A stretch of 32,098 bases of DNA, taken from contig JANWIK010000187.1 in the NCBI GenBank assembly GCA_025449955.1, positions 1 to 32,098 on the forward strand. Direction: 5' to 3'. Of this stretch, positions 7,425 through 15,870 are shown piece by piece. The number at the start of each line of letters is the position of its first letter. The first letter of the stretch is position 1. This DNA comes from Gemmatimonadaceae bacterium. Lineage in GTDB: Bacteria; Gemmatimonadota; Gemmatimonadetes; Gemmatimonadales; Gemmatimonadaceae. The notes under the pieces are model-generated. The model ran no database searches, was not told where the DNA came from, and saw only the letters and a list, made by a program, of their open reading frames with translations. The position numbers and the translations under genes are program-made.

Positions 7425-8758
7425 CGGCGCACCGCCATCTCCGAGGCCTCGACCAACACATCCTTCATGGTCGCCAGCGCTTCCATCGCCAACTCCTCCG
7501 GAATGACTAACGGAGGATTGATCCGCACTTCCGGATTGTAGATCATCGCCAACACGCCGCGCGAGAGCAGCGTGTCGAAGATCCAGCGCGTGATCTTCTT
7601 GTCGAGCAGGGTTCGCGTGCCCGGTACCACCAGATCCATGCCGATCATGAGGCCACGACCGCGCACATCACTCACGATGGGGATCTCGCTCTCCCAGCGC
7701 TGCATCTCGGTCATCATCTTTTCGCCGAGGTCGCGACTGTGGGCAACGAGGTTCTCCTCGAGAATCGTCTCCAGCGTGACGCGCGCCGCTGCCGCTGCCA
7801 TCGGGTTGCCGCCGTAACTCGACGAGCTGCCGCTCGGATTCGCCCACGGCTTGGCAAACGCCACTTCGTCGCGAATGAGCAGGCCGCTCATCGGGAACCC
7901 GCCACCGAAGCCCTTGCCGACGCTCATGATGTCGGGGACGATGCCCTCATGCTCGATGCCCCACATCTTGCCCGTGCGGCCGAACCCGGTGATCATCTCG
8001 TCGGCGATCAAGAGGGCGCCTAACTCATCGGCCAACTCGCGCAGCGCCTTCAGAAATCCAATGGGTGGCACGATGTTGCCCGCGGTCCCTTGAATCGGCT
8101 CGACGATGATCGCGGCGATGTTGCCGGCGGTCTCGAGCTCGATCTTCTTGCGCAAGAAGTCGACACACGCCCAATCACAGGCGGGGAAGTTTTTCTCGAA
8201 CGGACACCGCGAGCAGGACGCGTACGGTGAGGAGTACCGACCTGGCATGAGCGGTCCAAGGCCGTGCTTGAACGTGCTGCCCAAGAGTGGAAGCACGCCC
8301 GCCGTCTTACCGTGGAATCCGCCCCAGAAGCCGACGAATTCGTCTTTGCCCGTGTAAGACCTGGCGAGACGAAGCGCCGACTCGACCGCTTCTGCGCCGC
8401 TCGAATAGAACTGCGTGCGGTTCACATCGCCCGGAGCGAGCTCGGCGAGCATGCGCACGAGCACGGAGCGGTTTTCCGACGTGAAACTACCCACGTGAAT
8501 GCGCGAGACTTGCTTCTGAAGCGCGGCAACGTAGCGCGGGTGGGCGTAGCCCAAGCTTGCGACGCCGATGCCGGCCATGAGGTCGATGTAATGGTTGCCG
8601 TCTACGTCGTAGAGGAGCGCACCTTCGCCCCGGTCGATGCAAATCTTGCTGAACAACGCGAAGCTCTGCGCACCAGGCGCAAGGAACTCCTGCTCCGCGT
8701 CGAAGATTTCCCTGGATTTCTCACCGGCAAGCCATGCGGGTGATGCTAATTCCGTCAC
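7421..8758 (-). CDS. Class III PLP-dependent aminotransferase
   Basis: A 445-residue fold-type I aminotransferase of the acetylornithine/4-aminobutyrate group. Visible landmarks are YSSGAEAVESALRLAR, the PLP-contacting FHGKT, the conserved VEPIQG, the ADEMITGFGRTGKM motif with its cofactor Asp, and Schiff-base Lys282 in SVGKGFGGG. A Cys-rich insert (CSRCPF, then CDWAC) occurs in a branch of this family; it might bind metal, but I cannot show it. The GTG start at 8758 has GGAAGG upstream; the frame runs further but without support. It overlaps the downstream oxidoreductase by 4 nt. The amino donor is likely glutamate, GABA or another omega-amine; the exact substrate is uncertain. Confidence 0.9.
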   Translation of the reverse strand: MTELASPAWLAGEKSREIFDAEQEFLAPGAQSFALFSKICIDRGEGALLYDVDGNHYIDLMAGIGVASLGYAHPRYVAALQKQVSRIHVGSFTSENRSVLVRMLAELAPGDVNRTQFYSSGAEAVESALRLARSYTGKDEFVGFWGGFHGKTAGVLPLLGSTFKHGLGPLMPGRYSSPYASCSRCPFEKNFPACDWACVDFLRKKIELETAGNIAAIIVEPIQGTAGNIVPPIGFLKALRELADELGALLIADEMITGFGRTGKMWGIEHEGIVPDIMSVGKGFGGGFPMSGLLIRDEVAFAKPWANPSGSSSSYGGNPMAAAAARVTLETILEENLVAHSRDLGEKMMTEMQRWESEIPIVSDVRGRGLMIGMDLVVPGTRTLLDKKITRWIFDTLLSRGVLAMIYNPEVRINPPLVIPEELAMEALATMKDVLVEASEMAVRR

Positions 8759-9034
8759 AAATACCTTCCGAGGAGGGTGAAAGGGAGCAGCAGGCGGGCA
8801 GATTGACGGCACGCAAAGCGGGTGAGGGGCGACGCGGCAAACACGCGATGCCATCTTGGCACCCGCGGGCCTGTCTCCTCACCATATAGCACGGGAAAGG
8901 TGACGGACTGCTGGGCGGCGCGCCAGCGAGTGAGCACGATATTAAGTCTTTTTTGCGCGGCTGCCTACCCCTTGCCGCACGGGAGTTTGGCCGCACCACC
9001 TCACGAGTCCGCTAGCCTCGTCGCAGGTGCTCCA
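8759..9034. other. Intergenic region upstream of the aminotransferase
   Basis: This 276-bp gap separates two same-strand genes. It contains an AT-rich patch with a T6 run at about 8940-8955 and a CTATAT stretch at about 8884-8889 that might hold a minus-strand promoter, but I find no well-spaced -35/-10 pair. No ORF, tRNA or strong hairpin is seen. The size suggests the aminotransferase has its own promoter. Confidence 0.4.
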
Positions 9035-10321
9035 TCAGGCCCGATCTAGAGTACGCCTGAGGTCGTCGATTGTTGCGTCGATTTCCACCGGTGGGTTAGA
9101 CAGGGCACGACCCGGCACGGATTGCCCATGATATCCGACCGTCGCCTCCGGGTCTTTGAGAACATGGCCAGTGAGGACCGACACGACGTCGGCGTCGTCG
9201 CTGATCACCCCTTCGCGGATCATGCGACGCACGCCCGCGACCGCCGCGGCGCTGGCCGGCTCACATCCGATGCCGGCAGCGTCGATCACGGCCTTCGCCT
9301 CGAGCAGTTCCGTGTCGCTCACGGTGGTCACGATGCCGTCGGTCTCGCGGATCGACCGCACCGCGCGATCGTACGAGGCCGGATCGCCGATGTTGATGGC
9401 GGTGGCCACTGTGTTAGGCCTGATGGGTTGTAGCGCCTCGAAACCCACATCGAACGCGTGCGCGAACGGCGCCGCGCCCTCGGCTTGCACGGCAAGCAGT
9501 CGCGGGACGCGGCTGATGAGTCCGCAATCGCGTGCCGCGGCTAACGCCATGCCGAAGGCTGCGGTGTTCCCGAGATTTCCCGCCGGCAGCGCGATCCAGT
9601 CGGGCGCATCCCATCCGCACTGCTCGAGCATTTCGAGCACGATGGTCTTTTGCCCCTCGAGTCGATACGGATTCACCGAATTGAGCAGATAGATGCCCAA
9701 CTCGCGCGCCGCCCGGCGCGCCAACTCGAGACACGCGTCGAAGTCGCCGCGCACCACCAGGGTCCGGGCTCCGTACGCGAGAGCCTGCGACAACTTTCCC
9801 ATCGCAACCTTTCCGGCGGGAATGAACACCAGTGCCGGAATGCCGGCACGCGCCGCGTAGGCGGCCATCGAGGCCGCGGTGTTTCCCGTCGACGCGCATG
9901 CCACCGCCCACGCGCCGACGCGCTTGGCCTGCGTGATGCCGACGGTCATCCCTCGGTCCTTGAACGAACCCGTGGGATTGAGTCCTTCGTGCTTCACGCG
10001 CAGCGTTGGGCATCCGGCCCAATGCGCGGCGCGACCGCCGTGTATCAGTGGTGTGTTTCCCTCGGGAAACGTGATCACGTCGTCGGCGCGCACGGCCAAC
10101 AACTCGCGGTATCTCCACACGCCGGATGTGTCACGGCCGCCATGCGTCCCGCGACGATCGGCGAAGATTCGACGGAGCGCATCGCCTCGTACTTTGGGCG
10201 GCGGCGCAACGAGTTCGAGCAACGCGCCGCAGACCGCGCATTGGGCCTGATTCGAATCAGGCTCCGCCGCCGTCGAGCACTTGGAGCACCGCAGTATCAG
10301 AGCTTCGTCAACGTCTTGCAT
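9035..10321 (-). CDS. thrC: Threonine synthase
   Basis: A 428-residue fold-type II PLP enzyme converting O-phosphohomoserine to threonine and phosphate, the last step of threonine synthesis in the cytoplasm. The N terminus has a rubredoxin-like zinc ribbon (LRCSKC and CAVCGALL), typical of one threonine synthase subgroup. The PLP lysine is Lys121 in NPTGSFKDRGM, and CASTGNTAAS is the phosphate/carboxylate loop. AGNLGNTAAF and ATAINIGDPAS also fit threonine synthase rather than threonine dehydratase or cysteine synthase. The start is ATG 10321; the ribosome binding site is weak. It is divergent from the S41 protease across 173 bp. The aminotransferase on the same strand is 276 bp downstream and need not be co-transcribed. 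Confidence 0.92.
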   Translation of the reverse strand: MQDVDEALILRCSKCSTAAEPDSNQAQCAVCGALLELVAPPPKVRGDALRRIFADRRGTHGGRDTSGVWRYRELLAVRADDVITFPEGNTPLIHGGRAAHWAGCPTLRVKHEGLNPTGSFKDRGMTVGITQAKRVGAWAVACASTGNTAASMAAYAARAGIPALVFIPAGKVAMGKLSQALAYGARTLVVRGDFDACLELARRAARELGIYLLNSVNPYRLEGQKTIVLEMLEQCGWDAPDWIALPAGNLGNTAAFGMALAAARDCGLISRVPRLLAVQAEGAAPFAHAFDVGFEALQPIRPNTVATAINIGDPASYDRAVRSIRETDGIVTTVSDTELLEAKAVIDAAGIGCEPASAAAVAGVRRMIREGVISDDADVVSVLTGHVLKDPEATVGYHGQSVPGRALSNPPVEIDATIDDLRRTLDRA

Positions 10322-10413
10322 GGAATCAGCGCGATGTCGGTTCCGAGGTCTTGGAAACTAGCTCGAAACGTGCAGCAGGGGCTGGTGGTCCTCCTCTTTG
10401 GGCCGGGCGCCGA

Positions 10414-10443
10414 TTGCCCGAACGACGCGCGTCCGGCTACACT
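10414..10443 (+). promoter_or_regulatory. Possible promoter of the S41 protease gene
   Basis: TTGCCC (414-419 of the 10-kb block, that is 10414-10419) and TACACT (10438-10443) are separated by 18 bp, each matching four of six consensus positions. They lie about 50 bp before the ATG at 10495 in a divergent intergenic region. The match is moderate. Confidence 0.35.
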
Positions 10444-10494
10444 GTACCGAGCCCTCGTGCACGTCCCACCTTCCTCACGCCTGGAATTTGGCAC

Positions 10495-12066
10495 ATGACG
10501 CACCCATTCCGCCGGGCCGCCATCGTTGGCGTCGCGCTACTGCCGTTGGCCGCGAGCGCCTTCATTGTCGAGTCTTCGCGTCAGCGAACCGGCCCGCATC
10601 TGTTCGACGAAGTGTTGTCGTTGGTCTCGGACCGCTTCGTGGACACGGTGAGCAATCAAGCGCTCTACGAGAAGGCGGCACGCGGCCTGGTGCGTGAGCT
10701 GCAGGACCCATATGCCGCGCTCTATTCGCCGAAGGAGCTGCAAGACTTCACGCGCACCACGGGCGGCCGATACGGCGGACTTGGAATGTTGGTGGAAGAC
10801 CAGGAGGGCTCGGTCGTCGTGAGCAAGGTGTATCCGCACACGCCGGCCGAAGTGGCGGGCGTGCACGAGGGCGATCGCATCGTGGGGGTCGACCAACAGT
10901 CGACGCGCGGGCTCAAGCTGGTGCAGGTGACGGACATGCTCAAGGGCACACCCGGGACCGCTGTGAAGGTGTCGTTCTCGCGGCCTGGCGTGACGTCGGC
11001 GCTCGATCTCACGTTCACGCGCGCGGTGATCCACATTCCCGCCGTGCCGTTCGCAATGATGTTCGACGGCAAAGTGGGATACATCCCGCTGCAGCAATTC
11101 AACGAGACGTCGGCCGATGAAGTGGAAGACGCGGTCCGTCGCCTAACGCACGATGGTGCGCGCGGCTTGGTGATCGATCTGCGCGGCAACGGCGGCGGCA
11201 TCGTGGACCAGGCGATCGCGATCAGCAATCTGTTCCTGAAGAACGGGCAGCAGATCGCGAGCGTGCGGGCGCGTGCCGGCGATACGCAGGTGTACGTCGC
11301 CAAAGGCGATCCGGTCGCGCCGACGGTTCCGCTGGTGGTGCTCACGGACGGCTACACCGCATCGGCCAGCGAGATCGTGGCCGGCGCGCTGCAGGATCAC
11401 GATCGCGCCCTTCTGTTAGGCACGACGTCGTTCGGCAAGGGTCTCGTGCAATCGCTGTTCCCGCTCGATGGCGGGTGGGCGCTCAAGCTCACGACGGCCA
11501 AATGGTACACGCCGAGTGGCCGCTCGATTCAGAAAGAGCGGAAATTCATTGATGGCCGATTGATCGATGAACCCGACTCGACCGAGAGCGACTCGGCGCG
11601 CCGTGCGCGGCCGACGTTCAAGAGCGATGCGGGGCGCGTGGTGTACGGCGGCGGCGGCATCACGCCGGATATCCTGGTGCGTCCTGACACGCTCGACAGC
11701 GTCGAGCAGGACTTCGTGAAGGCCGTGACACCGAAGTCGCAGGAGTTCTATGTCACGCTCTACACCTACGCATTCGAGCTCAAGGGCGGCGTCCAACCCG
11801 ACTTCACCGTTAGTCCCGCGTGGCGGGACGAATTCTACCGGCGGCTGTCGGCAGCCGGCGTCTCGGTGGATCGCGGCCTCTACGATCGCGCCTCGAGCGA
11901 AGTCGACCGCCTGTTGGGCGACCGGGTGGCCCGGCTGGCGTTCGGCGACTCGACGGCCAAGCGTCGGGAGCTCGATGACGACATCCAGCTCGAGCGTGCC
12001 ATCGACATCATTCGCAAGGGACAAACCCAAGCCGACCTCCTCGCCACTGCGGCCCCGTCGCGTTGA
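10495..12066 (+). CDS. S41 family C-terminal processing protease (CtpA/Prc-like)
   Basis: A 523-residue periplasmic serine protease. Residues 1-22 form a signal peptide (RRAAIVGVALLPLAASA). Then come a helical segment, a PDZ domain at about 90-170 (GGLGMLVEDQEG, AGVHEGDRIVGVD) and the S41 catalytic core. The Ser/Lys dyad is Ser290 in TASASEIVAGAL and Lys315 in SFGKGLVQS, with the 25-residue spacing known from Prc and CtpA. GLVIDLRGNGGG is another family hallmark. Such proteases trim C termini of envelope proteins selected by the PDZ domain. The ATG at 10495 opens the signal peptide; the longer open frame upstream has no support. The last part overlaps the start of the next frame. Confidence 0.93.
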   Translation: MTHPFRRAAIVGVALLPLAASAFIVESSRQRTGPHLFDEVLSLVSDRFVDTVSNQALYEKAARGLVRELQDPYAALYSPKELQDFTRTTGGRYGGLGMLVEDQEGSVVVSKVYPHTPAEVAGVHEGDRIVGVDQQSTRGLKLVQVTDMLKGTPGTAVKVSFSRPGVTSALDLTFTRAVIHIPAVPFAMMFDGKVGYIPLQQFNETSADEVEDAVRRLTHDGARGLVIDLRGNGGGIVDQAIAISNLFLKNGQQIASVRARAGDTQVYVAKGDPVAPTVPLVVLTDGYTASASEIVAGALQDHDRALLLGTTSFGKGLVQSLFPLDGGWALKLTTAKWYTPSGRSIQKERKFIDGRLIDEPDSTESDSARRARPTFKSDAGRVVYGGGGITPDILVRPDTLDSVEQDFVKAVTPKSQEFYVTLYTYAFELKGGVQPDFTVSPAWRDEFYRRLSAAGVSVDRGLYDRASSEVDRLLGDRVARLAFGDSTAKRRELDDDIQLERAIDIIRKGQTQADLLATAAPSR

Positions 12067-12565
12067 GTTAGGCGCATGGCGGCGGGCGATCATCGCCGCC
12101 GCCGTGCTCGTTGGCGCGGTCGGCCCGACGGGACGCGCGCAGGCTGCCGCGCACCGCACGGTGGCGACGCTCGCGCTGCGGCACGGCGTCGTCGGGATCG
12201 ATGCGCTGAGCAATGGCCACGTGCTGATCGGCGCGTCGACGGACTCCGGCAACGCCACTGTCAATCTCTCGGTGGGCGCGGCACAGGATCTGGCCGACTC
12301 GATCGCGCGAATCACCGCGCGCCGGGTGGGTTCGCGTACGACGCGCGTCTATCGCACCGTGGCCGCCGATCCGGCAACCGGCGCCGGTGTGGAGTTCGCG
12401 CGCCACGTGACCAAGGGTGCGAGCGCATACCGCCTCTTCTTCGCCAACGGCGGCAACACCGGGTTCCCACTGGACGTGAGCGCGCGCGAGTTGGCCTTGG
12501 TGTTGCGCGCGGTGCGACGCGCGACGCACCTCGCCCGGACGCTGACCGCCGCCGATTCGGCCTAA
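11996..12565 (+). CDS. Hypothetical exported protein
   Basis: A protein of about 189 residues without a recognised family. A basic Arg-Arg region, a hydrophobic stretch (AIIAAAVLVGAVGPTG) and a possible cleavage site (RAQA) suggest a signal peptide, leaving a mature domain of about 135 residues. The mature part looks alpha/beta: TVATLALRHGVVGIDALSNG, then LSVGAAQDLADSIARITARR, and ELALVLRAVRRATHLART at the end. The start is uncertain. No ATG, GTG or TTG lies just before the signal; GTG 11996 (used here) and ATG 11975 are in frame and overlap the S41 gene by 70-90 bp, and CTG 12047 would give the most natural signal peptide. The stop is the TAA of a GCCTAAC motif, 7 bp before the convergent gene ends. 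Confidence 0.6.
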   Translation: MPSTSFARDKPKPTSSPLRPRRVELGAWRRAIIAAAVLVGAVGPTGRAQAAAHRTVATLALRHGVVGIDALSNGHVLIGASTDSGNATVNLSVGAAQDLADSIARITARRVGSRTTRVYRTVAADPATGAGVEFARHVTKGASAYRLFFANGGNTGFPLDVSARELALVLRAVRRATHLARTLTAADSA

Positions 12566-12572
12566 CGGAAGA

Positions 12573-13811
12573 TCAGCGGATCCACCCGATCGCCAGGTCG
12601 GCGCGCAGCGCGTCGGGCATGTCGCGGCGCACGCTGTCATCGGCCACGGAGAGCTCGGCCAGGTCCGCGATGTCGGCGCGCACGTCGGCCAGCACGGCCG
12701 TCTCCGGCGCCAGGCCGCTCGGCAGCTCGTGCATGCGATTCGCCAGCACGATCACGAAGAGATCGTTCTCGGGGTCGATCCAGATCGACGTCCCCGTGAA
12801 GCCCGTGTGGCCGTACGCGAGATCGCTCATGTAGCGGCCGCAGCTAGCACCGCCGGAGCAGGTCTCCCAGCCCAGGGCACGCCAGCCCATAGCGCGGCGC
12901 GAGAAGAGCGCGACCGTGGAGTCGTGCACGATACGGACGCCGCGGTAGGTGCCGCCGTCGAGCATCATCTGGGCGAACACCGCCAGGTCGGCGGCCGTCG
13001 AGAACAGGCCGGCGTTGCCGGCCACGCCGCCTAACGCGTCGGCCGTCTCGTCGTGGACCTCGCCGCGCAGCGCGTGGCCACGGCTCGACGCGATCTCGGT
13101 GGGGGCGATCCGGCCGCGCAGCGCGCGCGGCGGCCGGAACATGGTCGAGCGCATGCCCAACGGACGGAAGACGTGCTCTTGCACGAAGGTATCGAGGCGC
13201 TCCCCGCTCACGGCTTCCACGACAAAGCCTAACACGTCGGCGCCGACGTCCGAATAGACCTCGCGCTCGTCGGGCCGGTACTCGAGCGGCGTGGCCAGGA
13301 TCAGCTGTCGCGCGACGGCGGACGAACGGCCGCGCCGGTAGACGTTCCGGCCCGGCGGCAGGCCGGCGCGGTGCTCGAGCAGCATACGGATCGTCACCTG
13401 CCGCTTCGCGCCGTGCCGGTACGCCCGGAGGTACTTCGACACCGGGTCATCGAGGCGGATACGGTGCTCGTCGTACAGCACCATGACGGCACTGGTCGTC
13501 GCGATCACTTTCGTGAGCGACGCGAGATCGAACATCGTCTGAGTCGGATCGACGGCTGGCGTGGACTGGCTCCAGTCGAGCGAGCCGTACCCGCGCTCCC
13601 AGACGAGACCACCGTGCCGGCCGATGATCACGGCGAGCCCGGGATAGCCGTCTGCGGCCAGCCCGCGCGCCGCGACGTGGTCGATCGATGCGAGCCGTTC
13701 GGCCGACATCCCGACCGAATCCGGTGGAACGTTCCTCAGCACGCAATGCGGATTCGCGGGGCAACCGCCCAACAACGCGAAGGCGAGTGAGACGAGAGGG
13801 GCGGGCAGCAT
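12573..13811 (-). CDS. Beta-lactamase-fold serine hydrolase, lipoprotein
   Basis: A 412-residue protein of the class C beta-lactamase/penicillin-binding-protein-like family (PF00144 type). The ATG at 13811 opens a clear lipoprotein signal with lipobox LGGC (Cys17). Catalytic motifs are Ser98-x-x-Lys101 (SLTK), Tyr186 in the YSD position equivalent to Tyr-x-Asn, and His335-Thr-Gly (GHTGFTGTSIW) in place of Lys-Thr-Gly. The HTG box fits esterase or DD-peptidase-like members better than true beta-lactamases. It is likely an envelope hydrolase acting on peptidoglycan fragments, D-amino peptides or esters. It is transcribed alone, convergent with the unknown exported protein. The open frame continues upstream of 13811, but that sequence is Arg/Pro-rich and unsupported. 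Confidence 0.88.
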   Translation of the reverse strand: MLPAPLVSLAFALLGGCPANPHCVLRNVPPDSVGMSAERLASIDHVAARGLAADGYPGLAVIIGRHGGLVWERGYGSLDWSQSTPAVDPTQTMFDLASLTKVIATTSAVMVLYDEHRIRLDDPVSKYLRAYRHGAKRQVTIRMLLEHRAGLPPGRNVYRRGRSSAVARQLILATPLEYRPDEREVYSDVGADVLGFVVEAVSGERLDTFVQEHVFRPLGMRSTMFRPPRALRGRIAPTEIASSRGHALRGEVHDETADALGGVAGNAGLFSTAADLAVFAQMMLDGGTYRGVRIVHDSTVALFSRRAMGWRALGWETCSGGASCGRYMSDLAYGHTGFTGTSIWIDPENDLFVIVLANRMHELPSGLAPETAVLADVRADIADLAELSVADDSVRRDMPDALRADLAIGWIR

Positions 13812-13974
13812 CGTCCAGCGACGATCGTCCGTTGCGTTGGGCAACGGGCGTCGGGGACTCTTGCGAGAGTACGGCCGGCGCCCCACTCTAGTGCGGTGCC
13901 GACGCGATGATGCGGCCGGCGCCACCGCCGCGCCGTCCCGGAGCGTTGGTCAATTCCAGTGAAGGAGCAAGTCG

Positions 13975-14766
13975 ATGCGCCTCACCTTCTGTCTCGCCGC
14001 ATGCGCGATGATGTGCGCCGGCGCCCTCCCAGCACAGGAAAACTTCGCCGGCGAAAACGGCACCTCGCATGCGATCACCATCGCGCGCGCATGCGACAGC
14101 CAAAAGATCGAGATGATCGATGCCCAACTGGTGACCGGCGCGAGCACCGCCGAGGCGGTGCCGAAGGACTTCCTTCATCGTGTCGACGCTGCGGTATTCT
14201 TCTACTTCAGCCCCGTGGCGTGGCGCACGCCGCGTTTCGCCGTCGCGCAGTTCACGTTGCACCGCGATGGAGGCGTGTCGGGCACGCACTTGATCACGCC
14301 ATCGGGCATCGCGGATTTCGACAGCGCGGTGACCATCGCGATCAACTCCGCCGGCACCACGAAAGCGTTCCCAGCCTTCCCGGCATCGATCACGGGCGAT
14401 ACGCTCGTCGTGACGGCGTTCGCCGGCCGCCACGCTGACGGCGCCGACAAACCATATTTGGAAAAGCGCACCACGTGCCCGGCGTGGCCATCTCCGAACA
14501 ATCCGGCGCCGGAGTACCCGGCCGACCTGAAGCAGCAGGAAATTCGCGGCTTCGTACGCGTGCAATTCATGGTGAACGAGCAGGGCATACCCGACTCGGC
14601 CAGCTTACAGGTGTTGCAAACCACCGGTGATGCGTTCACCAACTCGGTACGCGCCATCTTGGGATCGCTGCGCTACCAACCGGCCAGCGTGCAGGGCACG
14701 AAGGTCAAGCAGCTCACCGAGCAGACGTTCATGTTCGGTTTCATCGAAAATCTGCCGAAGCCGTAG
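13975..14766 (+). CDS. Secreted protein with C-terminal TonB domain
   Basis: A 263-residue protein with an AAGGAG ribosome binding site before ATG 13975 and a signal peptide ending near ALPAQ (residues 1-20). The middle (about 25-165) is unassigned. The C-terminal 80 residues look like a TonB C-terminal domain: PAPEYPADLKQQEIRGFVRV, VNEQGIPDSASLQVLQT and a late RYQPASVQG. Classical TonB is anchored by an N-terminal membrane helix with a Pro-rich spacer; here both are missing and the protein should be fully periplasmic or lipid-free secreted. It therefore probably does not energise transport by itself. Two pairs of cysteines could form disulfides. It stands alone, divergent from the beta-lactamase-like gene. 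Confidence 0.8.
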   Translation: MRLTFCLAACAMMCAGALPAQENFAGENGTSHAITIARACDSQKIEMIDAQLVTGASTAEAVPKDFLHRVDAAVFFYFSPVAWRTPRFAVAQFTLHRDGGVSGTHLITPSGIADFDSAVTIAINSAGTTKAFPAFPASITGDTLVVTAFAGRHADGADKPYLEKRTTCPAWPSPNNPAPEYPADLKQQEIRGFVRVQFMVNEQGIPDSASLQVLQTTGDAFTNSVRAILGSLRYQPASVQGTKVKQLTEQTFMFGFIENLPKP

Positions 14767-14834
14767 CACGCGACTGTTCGTTCGCGCTCGACTCTGCTGT
14801 CGCGTGACGGCGCGCGTGTAACTTACTCCGCCGT

Positions 14835-14851
14835 CGCCGCGCGCCGCGGCG
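14835..14851 (+). other. GC-rich hairpin before the ABC transporter operon
   Basis: CGCCGCG (14835-14841) and CGCGGCG (14845-14851) can pair with a 3-nt loop, about 40 bp before the start at 14890. It may be a terminator remnant of the preceding gene or a leader hairpin. In such GC-rich DNA a chance stem of this size is possible. Confidence 0.25.
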
Positions 14852-14889
14852 TCGCATGTGGCGCACCTCCACTGCCGCGCAGAGCCGAC

Positions 14890-15870
14890 ATGCCCGACAC
14901 TCCGGACGCCATCCGCACGGCAGCGCTGCGGAAAGTGTATCCCGCGCCCGGCGCCCGCCGCGGCGCGGAGCAGCGCCCCGACATCGTCGCCCTCGTCGGA
15001 CTCGATCTCACCGTCGGGGGCGGCGAGTTCTTCGGCCTGCTCGGGCCTAACGGAGCGGGGAAGACCACCACCATCGGCATTCTCACGACGCGCGTCAAGC
15101 CAACGTCCGGCGCGGCATCGGTCGCCGGCGCCGACGTCGTCACCAACGAAGTGGCGGTGCGACAGCGCATCGGCGTCGTGCCCCAGCGGCCGAATCCGGA
15201 CCGCAGCCTGAACGTGCGCGAGAACTTGGTGTTTCACGCCGCATACTTCGGCGTCGCACGCTCGGTGGCGGCGCGCCGCGCCGCCGCGCTGCTCGATCAG
15301 TTAGGCATCGGCGACCGGGGCGACGCGAAAGTCGATCAACTGTCGGGTGGCCAGCAACAGCGGCTCATGATCGCGCGCGCGCTCATTCACGAACCACGCG
15401 TGATCTTTCTCGACGAGCCGACGGTGGGACTCGATCCGCAGGCCCGTCACGCGTTGTGGGACATTCTGCGCGAGCTCCACGCGCAGGGTCGTACGATCAT
15501 CATGACCACGCACTACATGGAAGAAGCCGACCGCCTGTGTGAGCGTCTTGCGATCATGGACCAGGGCCGGCTGCTCGCACTCGACACACCGCAACAACTC
15601 AAGACACGCGCGCCTGGTGGTACGCTGGTGGAGCTCGTGCTCGATGGCGATGCAACGGCCGCCGCATCGCGTGCACGCGAGCTGGCCGGCGTCTCGAGCG
15701 CGGAGCCGCAGGGATCGGTGCTGCGCGTGTACGCCGACCGCGGTGGTGAGCTGATCCCCGCGCTCATTCGAACGGCAGGCCTCGAAGGCCGCGACGTGCG
15801 TGACATCCACCTCTCGCCGCCGAGTCTCGAGACATTGTTCATCTCCCTCACGGGAAGGAAGCTCGACTGA
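14890..15870 (+). CDS. ABC transporter ATP-binding protein (ABC-2 exporter type)
   Basis: A 326-residue nucleotide-binding subunit. Walker A is GPNGAGKTTT with Lys58, then comes the Q-loop region (VVPQRPNPD), the signature LSGGQQQR, Walker B VIFLDEPTVGLD and the switch His in MTTHYMEEADRL. The C-terminal extension of about 90 residues is typical of the drug/lipid/polysaccharide exporter (DrrA/CcmA-like) group. It binds and hydrolyses ATP at the inner membrane with the permease encoded immediately downstream. The ATG at 14890 has no strong ribosome binding site. Its TGA overlaps the permease ATG by one base (TGATG), so the two are translationally coupled. The exported substrate is not evident. 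Confidence 0.93.
   Translation: MPDTPDAIRTAALRKVYPAPGARRGAEQRPDIVALVGLDLTVGGGEFFGLLGPNGAGKTTTIGILTTRVKPTSGAASVAGADVVTNEVAVRQRIGVVPQRPNPDRSLNVRENLVFHAAYFGVARSVAARRAAALLDQLGIGDRGDAKVDQLSGGQQQRLMIARALIHEPRVIFLDEPTVGLDPQARHALWDILRELHAQGRTIIMTTHYMEEADRLCERLAIMDQGRLLALDTPQQLKTRAPGGTLVELVLDGDATAAASRARELAGVSSAEPQGSVLRVYADRGGELIPALIRTAGLEGRDVRDIHLSPPSLETLFISLTGRKLD

Noticed and set aside
12076-12834. Plus-strand frame beginning ATG at 12076
   Set aside because: It is very Arg-rich and runs through the end of one gene into the antisense of another. The alternative frame gives a signal peptide and a sensible protein ending at 12565.
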